IMG/VR virus record: IMGVR_UViG_3300034358_000028 | Location: 1 to 30,247 of that record | Strand: one strand, 5' to 3' | From: a virus | DNA: 30,247 bases | Shown: one piece after another, positions 21,699 through 28,748 of the stretch | Position numbering within the stretch: the first letter of the stretch is position 1 | Layout of the letters: each line of letters starts with the position of its first letter | Position numbers and translations under genes: made by a program | Notes under the pieces: generated by a model | The model's input: only the letters and a program-made list of their open reading frames with translations | Databases searched by the model: none | Told to the model about the DNA's origin: nothing

Positions 21699-22595
21699 AT
21701 GGCGACTAAGTTTACACTTGAGGGGGTGACAAGGTTAAACGGATCTCCAGTTGCTTCCGATGTGTTCGTTTATGAGTCTGTCACTGGGGCGCTTAGAACC
21801 AAGATTCAGTCCAGTGCAGGAAGCGGAAGCTATAAGATCGAAGACGTTTCAGGCGAAATAATGACGGCTGGAGAGAAATACTTTTTGCTCTGCAATTACG
21901 GAGCAGGGGTTAGGCCATTAGCGCATGGGCCAGTGACTCCCTTGGCAGAAAATGTTTCTACAGATCCGTACTGGCCGAATGTTGTACTACTCCTGAACAT
22001 GGATGGGGGAGACCAATCGACTCAATTTATAGATAGGAAAGGGAGAGCTGTAACCCCCTACGGCGGCGCAAAACAGGTTATTGCTCAAAAGAAGTTTGGG
22101 GTATCTTCCGGTATTTTTGGAAGTACTACCGGCCTTTCTGTGGCTGGCTTGTCTTTAGGCACATCGGATTTTACGATAGAGGCATGGTTTTATCGGGATA
22201 CGCTCGGAACTACTCAGTTTTGTTTAGATACGCGCAATGCTGATTTAACAAATACAGGGTTCTCGTTTTATGTTAGGAGTAGCAATCACATAACATTTGG
22301 AAGTGGCAACCCATTTACTGCCACTGAAGGAACTATATCATTGAGCGATAATCAGTGGCATCACGTTGCTCTTACCAGAAGTTCTGGCACGGTGCGTGGC
22401 TTCGTTAACGGGCAGTTAGACTTTACAACGACATCGACTTCGAATTTTTCAAATACAACTTGGTCTATTGGTCATTCATATAGCCCGCCTGTGTCGGAGG
22501 GGACTAAGTATTTAGATGAGGTAAGGATTACCGCTGGTGTTGCCAGGTACACAGAAAACTTTACCCCGCCAGACGCTCCTTTCCCGCAGCTTTAG
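21699..22595 (+). CDS. LamG-domain receptor-binding candidate
   Basis: A 298-residue protein. Residues 1 to about 85 repeat the small beta-sandwich of the 79-residue protein at 20076, probably an attachment domain. Residues about 93-298 form a concanavalin/LamG-3 domain: VVLLLNMDG start, SDFTIEAWFYRD, the diagnostic WHHVALTRSSGTVRGFVNG and the final YLDEVRITAGVARYT. Such domains bind carbohydrates and often end phage fibres. Base composition is visibly more AT-rich than the flanking tail genes, as expected for a swapped host-range module. Confidence 0.8.
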   Translation: MATKFTLEGVTRLNGSPVASDVFVYESVTGALRTKIQSSAGSGSYKIEDVSGEIMTAGEKYFLLCNYGAGVRPLAHGPVTPLAENVSTDPYWPNVVLLLNMDGGDQSTQFIDRKGRAVTPYGGAKQVIAQKKFGVSSGIFGSTTGLSVAGLSLGTSDFTIEAWFYRDTLGTTQFCLDTRNADLTNTGFSFYVRSSNHITFGSGNPFTATEGTISLSDNQWHHVALTRSSGTVRGFVNGQLDFTTTSTSNFSNTTWSIGHSYSPPVSEGTKYLDEVRITAGVARYTENFTPPDAPFPQL

Positions 22596-22601
22596 TGTGA
22601 C

Positions 22602-25130
22602 GTGGCTTACTCCCCAGATCCAGGTTATCTCGATTTCTATCTTGCCGATGGGTATTCGGTCGGCGAAGGGCTTCTCTATTTCGACAGCGGAAACGCGGAC
22701 CAAGACCAGGACGTTGCCGTTGCGGCCAAGACCTCTCCGCCAAGGCTTACCGGATCGGTGGGCCAGAGTGCTGCGCCTTACTCCCCAGATCCAACCGATC
22801 TCGATTTCGATCTGACCGACGGGTATTCGGTCGGCGAAGGGCTTCTCTATTTCGACAGCGGAAGCGCGGACCAAGACCAGGACGTTGGCGTTGCGGCCAA
22901 GACCTCTCCGCCAAGGCTCATCGGATCGGCAGTCCAGATCCGCACGGCCAGCGTCACCGCCCGGACTTCTCCCCCGCACCTAGCCGGCATCCTCAGCCAG
23001 ATCCCCGCGACGCGCGTTGCCGCCAAGACGGCCGGCCCAACGCTGGTGTCTTCGGTCCGCGACGTGCGCCGGGTCTCGGTCTCGGCATCGACGCGCCCAG
23101 CGCGCGGTTTCACCTCGGTTGCCTACGATCCCAACCTCCTGTCCGATGTGGTCGCCCTGCGCGAGACCTCCTGGCGCGACGGGTCCGCTGTTGTGGCTTC
23201 TGTCGTCGAAGAATTCCGTGTCGCCGAGACTGCGCACGGCGCCGCCGTGGTGTCGTTCGCGAGCGCCCCCTTGGCCGCCGCTGGCAGCGTCGCGTCGTGG
23301 CACCAGGCCCTGTCGCGCTCGACGATCTCGGTGTCGCTGTTCCGGCCGGCGCGCCCAACGCCAGGGTCCGCACAGGCTTTTTGGACCACGTCCGATAGGG
23401 CGGCGGCAGGGTCAGGCGATGCCTGGCGGCCGGGGGCGCTGACCCTGGCCTTGGTCGCCGAGCGGTGGCAGCGGCAGCTTCCCCACTTCGCGACTCCGAC
23501 ATTCACCGTCGGCCCGTTGGATTTCGATCTGACGCTCCTGTCCGACTACGTCCTGGACCCGCTCCACATCGACTTCCCCGGCGGCCCTTACCACAGGGCG
23601 CCACGGATCGACCGATCGGGCTTTATCTCCGGATCGTGGCGCGCGGCCGGGCGCGTCTCCTGCAGCCTGTCCGTCGACTTCAACAAGGCCGCGTTCCTTC
23701 CGGTCTCGCTGTTCGGAAGCTGGCGTCCTGCGCAGCTCGTCCTGTACGTGCGTCGGCCACCCGAGCCGCCCGGCCCCTGGGAGCCCACCTGGTCCGCCCG
23801 GCTCTGCCTCGGCTATCCGCTCACCGAGGGCCGGCTCGATCTCGGAGTCGTCGGGTGCGCGTTCGTCCTCGCCACCCGCCTCCCGCGCCAACGGAGCTAC
23901 CTCGTGCTGCACGCCATCTCCCTCGTCCGTCTCCCGGACCGCCTCCCCATCGAACACGCCTCCCTGTCGCTCTCGCTCGATGCCGACTCTTGGGCCTGGA
24001 AGTGGTCCGGAACCCTCCTCGGGCGCGCAGCCCTAGACGCCGTCATGGCCTCGGAATCCGGGGTGCCGGTCGTCCTGGAGGCATTGATCGACGCCCACGT
24101 CTGGCACCTCCTGGTCGAGGACTGGGCAGAGGACCGCACCCACGGCACCCGGCGCATTGCGGCCAGCGGCCGGGGGCTCTCCGCCTGGCTGTCCGACCCC
24201 TCGGAGCTCCCGCAGTCCGGCGTCCTGGGCGAGGCCCGCACCGTCCAGCAGGCGATGGCCGAACGGCTTCCGTTCGGCGGCGGGTGGACCCTCGCCTTTG
24301 CGGACGGCACCCCCGATTGGCTCCTGCCCGCCGGCGCCTGGAGCTGGCAGAACGCCACCCCCATCCAGGCCATGCACGCCGCCGCCTCGGAGGTCGGGCT
24401 GGTCATCGTGCCCGCCATGGCCGCCAAGGCGCTCACCGTGCAACCGCGCTATCCCGTCCTGCCGTGGGACTTCGCCGCCGCGGACCCGGATCTGATCGTC
24501 CCGGATTCCGCCATCATGACCCTGGCCCGGCGCCAGTCCGTCCCGAGCCAAGCCAACGCCGTCTACGTCCACGGCACCGAGGTCGGCGGCCTGCTCGCCC
24601 GCGTCACCCGCTCCGGGTCCGCCGGCGACCGGGCCGCGCCCACCGTTTCCCACTCCTGGATTACCCACGCGGACGGGGCCCGCCTGCTCGGCTCCCGGCT
24701 GCTCGCCGCCCAACACATGCAGCCCGAGATCCGCTCCCTGTCCATCCCGCTCGGCGGCCTGTTCCCCTTGGTCAACATCGGCGACCTCCTCGCGGTCGAG
24801 CTCTCCGGGGAGACCGGCGACATCCGCGGCATCGTCAACGGCGTCTCCGTCAGCGCCAGCAGCTCCGCCCCCGCCGTGCGCCAGACCCTCACCCTCGGCG
24901 AAGAGACCCCCAACGTGTGGGCCAAATGGAAGCGCCTGCTCCCGGACGATCCGCTTCTGGTCGGCGAGATCGCCGACGTCTATGCGGACGGCACCGTCCA
25001 AGTCAGCCCCATCGGCGGCGGGACCATCCGGGTGCGCGGGGAGGGCACCGAGGGCGACAGGGTGTGGGTGCGCGGCGGGCGGATCGAGGGGGCGGCGCCG
25101 GCGTTGGCGGCGGTGGAGATCGAGGTGTGA
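22602..25130 (+). CDS. baseplate-hub-like tail tip protein with duplications
   Basis: An 842-residue protein starting at GTG 22602. The first 110 residues are a 57-residue tandem duplication (PYSPDP..DLDF.L.DGYSVGEG units, DNA period 171 bases), followed by degenerate AKTSPPRLxGS repeats to about residue 170. Residues 170-440 are beta-rich. From about 447 (LPIEHASLSLSLDADSWAWK) onwards the sequence resembles tail hub/gpD-like proteins that make the channel tip, with LLVEDWAEDRTHGTRRIAASGRG. The last 60 residues (LVGEIADVYADGTVQV, ending AAVEIEV) look like a small OB/gp5-like barrel. Likely contacts the cell envelope. Confidence 0.7.
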   Translation: MAYSPDPGYLDFYLADGYSVGEGLLYFDSGNADQDQDVAVAAKTSPPRLTGSVGQSAAPYSPDPTDLDFDLTDGYSVGEGLLYFDSGSADQDQDVGVAAKTSPPRLIGSAVQIRTASVTARTSPPHLAGILSQIPATRVAAKTAGPTLVSSVRDVRRVSVSASTRPARGFTSVAYDPNLLSDVVALRETSWRDGSAVVASVVEEFRVAETAHGAAVVSFASAPLAAAGSVASWHQALSRSTISVSLFRPARPTPGSAQAFWTTSDRAAAGSGDAWRPGALTLALVAERWQRQLPHFATPTFTVGPLDFDLTLLSDYVLDPLHIDFPGGPYHRAPRIDRSGFISGSWRAAGRVSCSLSVDFNKAAFLPVSLFGSWRPAQLVLYVRRPPEPPGPWEPTWSARLCLGYPLTEGRLDLGVVGCAFVLATRLPRQRSYLVLHAISLVRLPDRLPIEHASLSLSLDADSWAWKWSGTLLGRAALDAVMASESGVPVVLEALIDAHVWHLLVEDWAEDRTHGTRRIAASGRGLSAWLSDPSELPQSGVLGEARTVQQAMAERLPFGGGWTLAFADGTPDWLLPAGAWSWQNATPIQAMHAAASEVGLVIVPAMAAKALTVQPRYPVLPWDFAAADPDLIVPDSAIMTLARRQSVPSQANAVYVHGTEVGGLLARVTRSGSAGDRAAPTVSHSWITHADGARLLGSRLLAAQHMQPEIRSLSIPLGGLFPLVNIGDLLAVELSGETGDIRGIVNGVSVSASSSAPAVRQTLTLGEETPNVWAKWKRLLPDDPLLVGEIADVYADGTVQVSPIGGGTIRVRGEGTEGDRVWVRGGRIEGAAPALAAVEIEV

Positions 25131-25163
25131 AAGCAAATCTGTGCGTGAAAGTGTGCGTGAAAC
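25125..25163 (+). promoter_or_regulatory. candidate integrase arm sites, left side
   Basis: Three spaced copies of a short motif: GTGTGAAAG (25125-25133), GTGCGTGAAAG (25141-25151) and GTGCGTGAAAC (25153-25163). Matching copies occur on the other side of the tRNA fragment at 25368-25389. Arrays of short repeats on both sides of a crossover core are what tyrosine integrases use as arm-type sites. Binding is inferred. Confidence 0.4.
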
Positions 25164-25263
25164 AGCCGAGACATGTTCAATGGCTTACGTTGATCTTTAG
25201 GCGCGTGACCGGCTTCGATTACTGCGTAAGATATTGAAATGAATACATGTATATTGCCGAAAC

Positions 25264-25313
25264 GCTCCTTCACACGGGGGAAGTCGCAGGTTCGATCCCT
25301 GCCGCGCCCACCA
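25264..25313 (+). other. attP-like core: 3' half of tRNA-Val(CAC)
   Basis: Reads as tRNA positions 27-76: anticodon stem GCTCC (25264-25268), loop TTCACAC with anticodon CAC (25271-25273), stem GGGGG, variable loop AAGTC, T stem GCAGG, T loop TTCGATC, CCTGC, acceptor CGCGCCC, discriminator A and CCA (25311-25313). The matching 5' acceptor GGGCGCG and the D arm are absent upstream. A tRNA 3' half beside a tyrosine integrase is the classic phage attachment core. Its position between tail genes and int matches lambda attP. Confidence 0.8.
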
Positions 25314-25332
25314 AAAACAGCTCGATATCCAG

Positions 25333-25354
25333 CCGCTTAGTCAGCGGTTTTTTT
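25333..25354 (+). terminator. intrinsic terminator after tail operon
   Basis: CCGCT (25333-25337), loop TAGTC, AGCGG (25343-25347), then seven T residues (25348-25354). It would stop rightward transcription from the tail operon before it enters the convergent integrase gene; it overlaps the last codons of int. A plain host tRNA terminator carried along in the attachment site is another reading. Confidence 0.75.
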
Positions 25355-26464
25355 ATGCTCGCCGGGCACGTGAAACCCTGGCGTGAAACTCTGTACCGGG
25401 CTCGCGTCCAACACGCGGGCCGCTTCCGCCAAATCTCCGGGGCGCAGATGGGCATAGACATGGGCCGTGATCCGCACGTCCCCGTGGCGCAATAGCTCCG
25501 AGACGCGCTCGATCCCGACCCCCGACTGCACGAGCCAGGACCCGAAGGTCCGCCGCAGATCGTGCGGGTGCAAATCCTCGAGGCCGGCGTCGGCGGCCGA
25601 CGCATCGAACCCTTTGCGGATGCTTTGCACCCGGCTGCCGTCCTTCCTGCAAAAGACCCAGGGCGACCCGGGGCAGTGCTCGGCCCGGTAGCTGGCCCGG
25701 GCGAGCAAGGCCGCGCGGGCGGATTCGTTGATCGGGATCGCGCCGCGTTTCCTGGACTTCTGGTCTACGGCAAAGAAGGAGATCCGTCGAGCCGTCAGGT
25801 CGACGCGCGCCCACTCCAGGCCCAGGGCCTCACCAGACCGTAAGCCGGTGAATACGCACAGGCGGCAGAAATCGGCGATCCACGGGTATCGGGCGTGTCT
25901 CTTGTCGGCAGATGCAAACAGGGCATCGGCTTCGTCGCGGGTGAGATACCGAGTCCGCCCGGCCGGCTCTCGCAGTCGCCGCCCTTGCCAAGGGTTCGGC
26001 AGGCCCCACTCAAGCTCGCGGTTGGCCCAGTTCGTCGTGGCCGACATCAATCCAAGCTCTTTGTTCAGCGCCCCGGGCGAGAGTCCGGCGCCGGTGCGCA
26101 CGGCGATGTAGCCGCGCACGTCCGCGCCACCGAGCGTGGTCAGGTCGCGCCCGGAAAGCGCGGTACGGAGCATCCTCACCACGCTTTGGTCGTTGCTCCA
26201 GTCGCACCCCCGAGCGCGGCGCTCGGGCAGGGCGAGGATCATGAGGTCCTCGAAGGTGCGCCCGGCTGTCGGTGCGGGCGCCGGGCCTTGCGCGATCCAC
26301 CCCGACCTTACGGCTTGTGCCTGGGTCCCTTCCGGGTCCTCGGCGGCGCGAACGCCAGTAGATCGCCGAGTCGATCCGCCGCGGGGGTCCGTAATCGTGG
26401 CCCACCAGTACGGCGAGTCGGGGCGGCGGTAGATTCCGTCTTGGTCGCGTTTGTGTCTTGGCAT
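25337..26464 (-). CDS. int: tyrosine recombinase integrase
   Basis: A 375-residue phage integrase. The N-terminal part (GIYRRPDSPYWWATI) is the arm-binding type domain; residues about 65-160 are the core-binding domain; the catalytic domain begins near 170. Catalytic residues visible: R209 in FTGLRSGEALGL, a lysine in DQKSRKR (K236 or K239), H301 and R304 in HPHDLRRTFG, H327 in LLRHGD and the nucleophile Y337 in AHVYAHL. It would recombine the tRNA-Val attachment core, which lies immediately beyond its 3' end. It overlaps the upstream excisionase-like gene by 157 bases in another frame. All key residues are intact. Confidence 0.95.
   Translation of the reverse strand: MPRHKRDQDGIYRRPDSPYWWATITDPRGGSTRRSTGVRAAEDPEGTQAQAVRSGWIAQGPAPAPTAGRTFEDLMILALPERRARGCDWSNDQSVVRMLRTALSGRDLTTLGGADVRGYIAVRTGAGLSPGALNKELGLMSATTNWANRELEWGLPNPWQGRRLREPAGRTRYLTRDEADALFASADKRHARYPWIADFCRLCVFTGLRSGEALGLEWARVDLTARRISFFAVDQKSRKRGAIPINESARAALLARASYRAEHCPGSPWVFCRKDGSRVQSIRKGFDASAADAGLEDLHPHDLRRTFGSWLVQSGVGIERVSELLRHGDVRITAHVYAHLRPGDLAEAARVLDASPVQSFTPGFHVPGEHKKTAD
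25368..25389 (+). promoter_or_regulatory. candidate integrase arm sites, right side
   Basis: ACGTGAAAC (25368-25376) and GCGTGAAAC (25381-25389), matching the repeats at 25141-25163 on the left of the attachment core. They lie inside the 3' end of int, so part of the match could be chance coding sequence. Inferred arm-type sites. Confidence 0.35.
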
Positions 26465-26667
26465 GTTGCCTCGTCCTGCGTAGCCGTGAGAGCGCGAGTC
26501 TGGCCGTGTCCGACGAATCGCTCAAGGTCGGCGCGTGCGATCCGCACGGCCGAGCGCACGCGCACGGCGGGGAGTTGTCCGTCGGCGATCATTTTCCGAA
26601 TCGTAGCGCGTCCGACGGCCAGGGCCTCGGCCGCTTGATTGATAGTGAGCACAAGCGGTTGAATCAT
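26308..26667 (-). CDS. MerR-type HTH protein, excisionase candidate
   Basis: A 119-residue protein with an N-terminal MerR/helix-turn-helix-17 domain (residues about 5-55: LTINQAAEALAVGRATIRKM, then VRSAVRIARADLERFV), the fold of many excisionases and recombination directionality factors. It lies directly upstream of int on the same strand. Its C-terminal half is low-complexity, Arg/Pro/Thr-rich and overlaps the first 157 bases of int in another frame. It may control int transcription and excision. It could equally be a generic DNA-binding helper. Confidence 0.75.
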   Translation of the reverse strand: MIQPLVLTINQAAEALAVGRATIRKMIADGQLPAVRVRSAVRIARADLERFVGHGQTRALTATQDEATCQDTNATKTESTAAPTRRTGGPRLRTPAADRLGDLLAFAPPRTRKGPRHKP

Positions 26668-26683
26668 GTCTGTCTACTCGTAG

Positions 26684-26920
26684 TTATGCCGACTCAGCGG
26701 AAGCCAGCAAATCCTCGTCTGCGGCATCCTCGGGGGCTTCTTCGTCGTCGGAATACTCGTAACACGCTACCGCGGACTGATACGCTTGCTTCGGGGTCAT
26801 TCTCTCGCCGCGCGCAAGCCTTGCTGCGCATCGTGCGATCCACTCCTCTCGGGAAATAGAAAAGTCCGGCATAACAAGTCGCTCCAGCCGAGCCCGCGCA
26901 TCGGCGCCGTTTGAGGCCAT
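26684..26920 (-). CDS. hypothetical phage early protein
   Basis: A 78-residue protein: RLERLVMPDFSISREEWIAR, then CAARLARGERMTPKQAYQSA, and an acidic tail EEAPEDAADEDLLAS. Short proteins of this type (FS.SREEWI..CAARL...) seem common beside integrase or in early regions of phages of proteobacteria, in my recollection, with no known function. The TAG of the preceding frame abuts its ATG. ATG at residue 17 is an alternative start. Confidence 0.6.
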   Translation of the reverse strand: MASNGADARARLERLVMPDFSISREEWIARCAARLARGERMTPKQAYQSAVACYEYSDDEEAPEDAADEDLLASAESA

Positions 26921-27017
26921 CTAGCACACGGTCGTATCCCTCTTCCGAATACTCGTTGTCCAGGAAGTCTTCAAACCCACTCTTTACCTCAAGGCAAATG
27001 TTCTCGATGTAATCAGG
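26901..27017 (-). pseudogene. possible coding remnant
   Basis: In a frame different from both neighbours, about 39 codons read as natural protein (APDYIENICLEVKSGFEDFL, then DNEYSEEGYDRVLDGLKRR) and then dissolve into the shadow of the following gene. It lies exactly where the PP-loop fragment at 26984-27190 breaks off. I take it as a leftover from a deletion or frameshift; the parent gene is not recognised. Confidence 0.3.
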
Positions 27018-27190
27018 TGCATGACCAAGGTCAGTGTGGCGCTGCTGTCTTTTCCGCCGCTGTAGGCAATAGCCCAATGGTCGTGATTGGCGCCGTGCGC
27101 ACGCAGACTCATCGCGGTCAGCTCGATGGCTTCGTCCATGTTCAGGCGGACCGCACCGTCTGCAAACAAGTCGTCAATATTGCGCGTCAT
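26984..27190 (-). pseudogene. truncated PAPS-reductase-like PP-loop protein
   Basis: A 68-codon open frame with the N-terminus of a phage phosphoadenosine-phosphosulfate-reductase-like protein: DEAIELTAMSLRAHGANHDH, then WAIAYSGGKDSSATLTLV with the PP-loop SGGKDS at residues 44-49. Full-length relatives run to several hundred residues; here the frame diverges just after HLI and stops. Proteins of this family bind ATP and, in DndC-like forms, take part in sulfur modification of DNA or RNA; the fragment can hardly be active. ATG is six bases after the upstream stop. Confidence 0.7.
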
Positions 27191-27196
27191 CTGGGT

Positions 27197-27481
27197 TCAA
27201 CGCTCATCGGTATCGGTTGAGCACCAATTGCGTATGTCTTTTTTTCGTATGCCCAACCATTTGCGGACTTCGGCAATCTGGGCTAACTCAACGCTTTTGA
27301 CGTGGCCGCTGCGTTCTAACACACTTAGGGGTTTAAGAAGGCGCAGAGCAGTGGTTGCGTCAATGAATTGGGTAGACGGCCAAGGGTAAGAATACTGATC
27401 GAGAGGCGCCCGCGCTTTTAGCATTCTTACTATCCTCTTAACGACTTTCGCTTTTGTGATTTCTTTATTCTGACGCGTCAT
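27197..27481 (-). CDS. hypothetical small basic protein
   Basis: A 94-residue protein starting MTRQNKEITKAKVVKRIVRM, basic at the N-terminus, with a middle LDQYSYPWPSTQFIDATTAL and a C-terminal helix-turn-like segment (ELAQIAEVRKWLGIRKKDIR). No family recognised; a nucleic-acid-binding role is possible from charge. Its start lies 17 bases inside the preceding gene's end, so they are probably translationally coupled. It precedes the truncated PP-loop gene. Confidence 0.55.
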   Translation of the reverse strand: MTRQNKEITKAKVVKRIVRMLKARAPLDQYSYPWPSTQFIDATTALRLLKPLSVLERSGHVKSVELAQIAEVRKWLGIRKKDIRNWCSTDTDER

Positions 27482-27782
27482 TCGCGTTTCCCCCAAACCC
27501 CGCCTCTGCCGCCTGCTCCTCCCCATAGCGCGCGAAGTCGTCCAACGCGTTTTGGGCATCTCTCAACTCGTCGGAGATGTCGAGCAAGCTCCGCCGTTTG
27601 TCGCCCATTACATTTGCGAGCGCCATGGTGGCAACGGCCAGGCGGTTGGCGATGGACTCCAGGCGGGCCAGGGACTCTTTGTCGCGCAGGTAGCCTGCCA
27701 GTGTCACCAAGATGACCTCGGTGCCGTTCTCGTCATCGGCGTCGTCGCCGTAGTTCTCGCCGAATCCGCAAGCGTCGGTCAT
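27465..27782 (-). CDS. hypothetical helical protein
   Basis: A 105-residue acidic protein (MTDACGFGENYGDDADDENG; LARLESIANRLAVATMALAN; SLLDISDELRDAQNALDDFA). Mostly helical with a short acidic start; no domain recognised. The ATG overlaps the preceding stop as TAATG, which decides it over longer open frames upstream that are Arg/Pro-rich and overlap the neighbouring gene. Part of the early - strand operon. Confidence 0.6.
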   Translation of the reverse strand: MTDACGFGENYGDDADDENGTEVILVTLAGYLRDKESLARLESIANRLAVATMALANVMGDKRRSLLDISDELRDAQNALDDFARYGEEQAAEAGFGGNANDASE

Positions 27783-28357
27783 TAGATGAGCTCCCGGTCC
27801 GTCCGCCACTGCGCCAAGAATGCCGCGGCCGCCCGCCGCAATTGGTCCGGCGCCTCGATGGCCGCGATCATGGCCGTCTCCCGGGTCGCGGCGTAGCCGT
27901 GCAGGCGGTCGCCGCACAGGGCCAGCAGCTCGGCGGCCTGGGCGCAGTGGCGCGACCAATACCAGGGGCGATCCAGCTCGCGGCGGACCCCGGAAAGGTG
28001 GATCTGCGCGCGGTCGCCGTCGAGGCAGGCGGTCCAGGTGCGCTGGTTGGGGTCGGGTAGGAGGGTATCCCCGCTGATCCAGACGGTTTCCTGGCCGGTC
28101 GGGTGGTCATAAATCAGGGCGATCTCTTCCCAGCGATGCCCGGCGGCGGCTTGCTGGGCGTCCTCGAGGCGGAAGGCCTCGCCGCAGGCTCGCACCGTCA
28201 CCCCTTCGCCGTGCGTCGAGAGGACGCGCTCGACCACCCAGGTGCAGGAGCAGTCGGCGGTCATGGTGACCGTGAAGCGTTCGTCGCCGCGACGGGCGTC
28301 GAAGCGCTCCGGGTCGGTGAGCCAGGGGGTCCAGTCGAGGGGGGTAACGGTTGGCAT
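27782..28357 (-). CDS. hypothetical phage protein
   Basis: A 191-residue protein: PLDWTPWLTDPERFDARRGD, two halves with strands (FTVTMTADCSCTWVVERVLS; WEEIALIYDHPTGQETVWIS), then a helical C-terminus (ATRETAMIAAIEAPDQLRRA). Several cysteines and tryptophans are present but no metal-binding pattern is clear. No family is recognised. It couples to the next gene by TAATG. Confidence 0.6.
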   Translation of the reverse strand: MPTVTPLDWTPWLTDPERFDARRGDERFTVTMTADCSCTWVVERVLSTHGEGVTVRACGEAFRLEDAQQAAAGHRWEEIALIYDHPTGQETVWISGDTLLPDPNQRTWTACLDGDRAQIHLSGVRRELDRPWYWSRHCAQAAELLALCGDRLHGYAATRETAMIAAIEAPDQLRRAAAAFLAQWRTDRELI

Positions 28358-28363
28358 GCGATG

Positions 28364-28744
28364 TCAGGTTGCTATAAATAATTGTTCGAACTTTCGCATA
28401 ACATAAGAATATTGATTTTGGGGCATTTGTTTTTCTTGCGTTAAAAAAAGTCCATGAAGATTTACTGTTGTATATGCCCGTATACTTTGATCGGAAAAAG
28501 CGGGTGTAATCCATTCATAAGTACGGCGCATTGTTCTTTTTCTTAGTTCTCCGTCAATAGTAAAAAGAACAACAACAGCGTTGTCGTCGTTCACCCATCC
28601 GATAATATTTTCTTCAGCTATTTCGCCGTCATCATCAATAATTATTTGTCTAAATGTCGCCTTTGTCATCTTATGGCCATCGACGCGAATCACCTTAATA
28701 GAGACCGTTGCGGTTCGTATTTCAAGTCCTGTGTTTTCGGCCAT
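28364..28744 (-). CDS. hypothetical protein, AT-rich gene
   Basis: A 126-residue protein (TATVSIKVIRVDGHKMTKAT; FRQIIIDDDGEIAEENIIGW; VVVLFTIDGELRKRTMRRTY). The strand-turn-strand pattern with acidic turns suggests a small beta domain. The gene is clearly more AT-rich than its neighbours on both sides, suggesting separate acquisition (a moron-type insert). Function not recognised. Confidence 0.6.
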   Translation of the reverse strand: MAENTGLEIRTATVSIKVIRVDGHKMTKATFRQIIIDDDGEIAEENIIGWVNDDNAVVVLFTIDGELRKRTMRRTYEWITPAFSDQSIRAYTTVNLHGLFLTQEKQMPQNQYSYVMRKFEQLFIAT

Positions 28745-28748
28745 ATTG

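Noticed and set aside
24033-25136. A 367-codon Gly/Asp-rich open frame on the - strand
   Set aside because: Antisense shadow of the hub-like gene without any recognisable domain.
23465-25237. A 590-codon Arg/Pro-rich open frame on the + strand
   Set aside because: Out-of-frame shadow of the hub-like gene, typical of GC-rich DNA.
25200-25313. A complete tRNA-Val gene
   Set aside because: No 5' acceptor GGGCGCG and no D arm upstream; only positions 27-76 are present.
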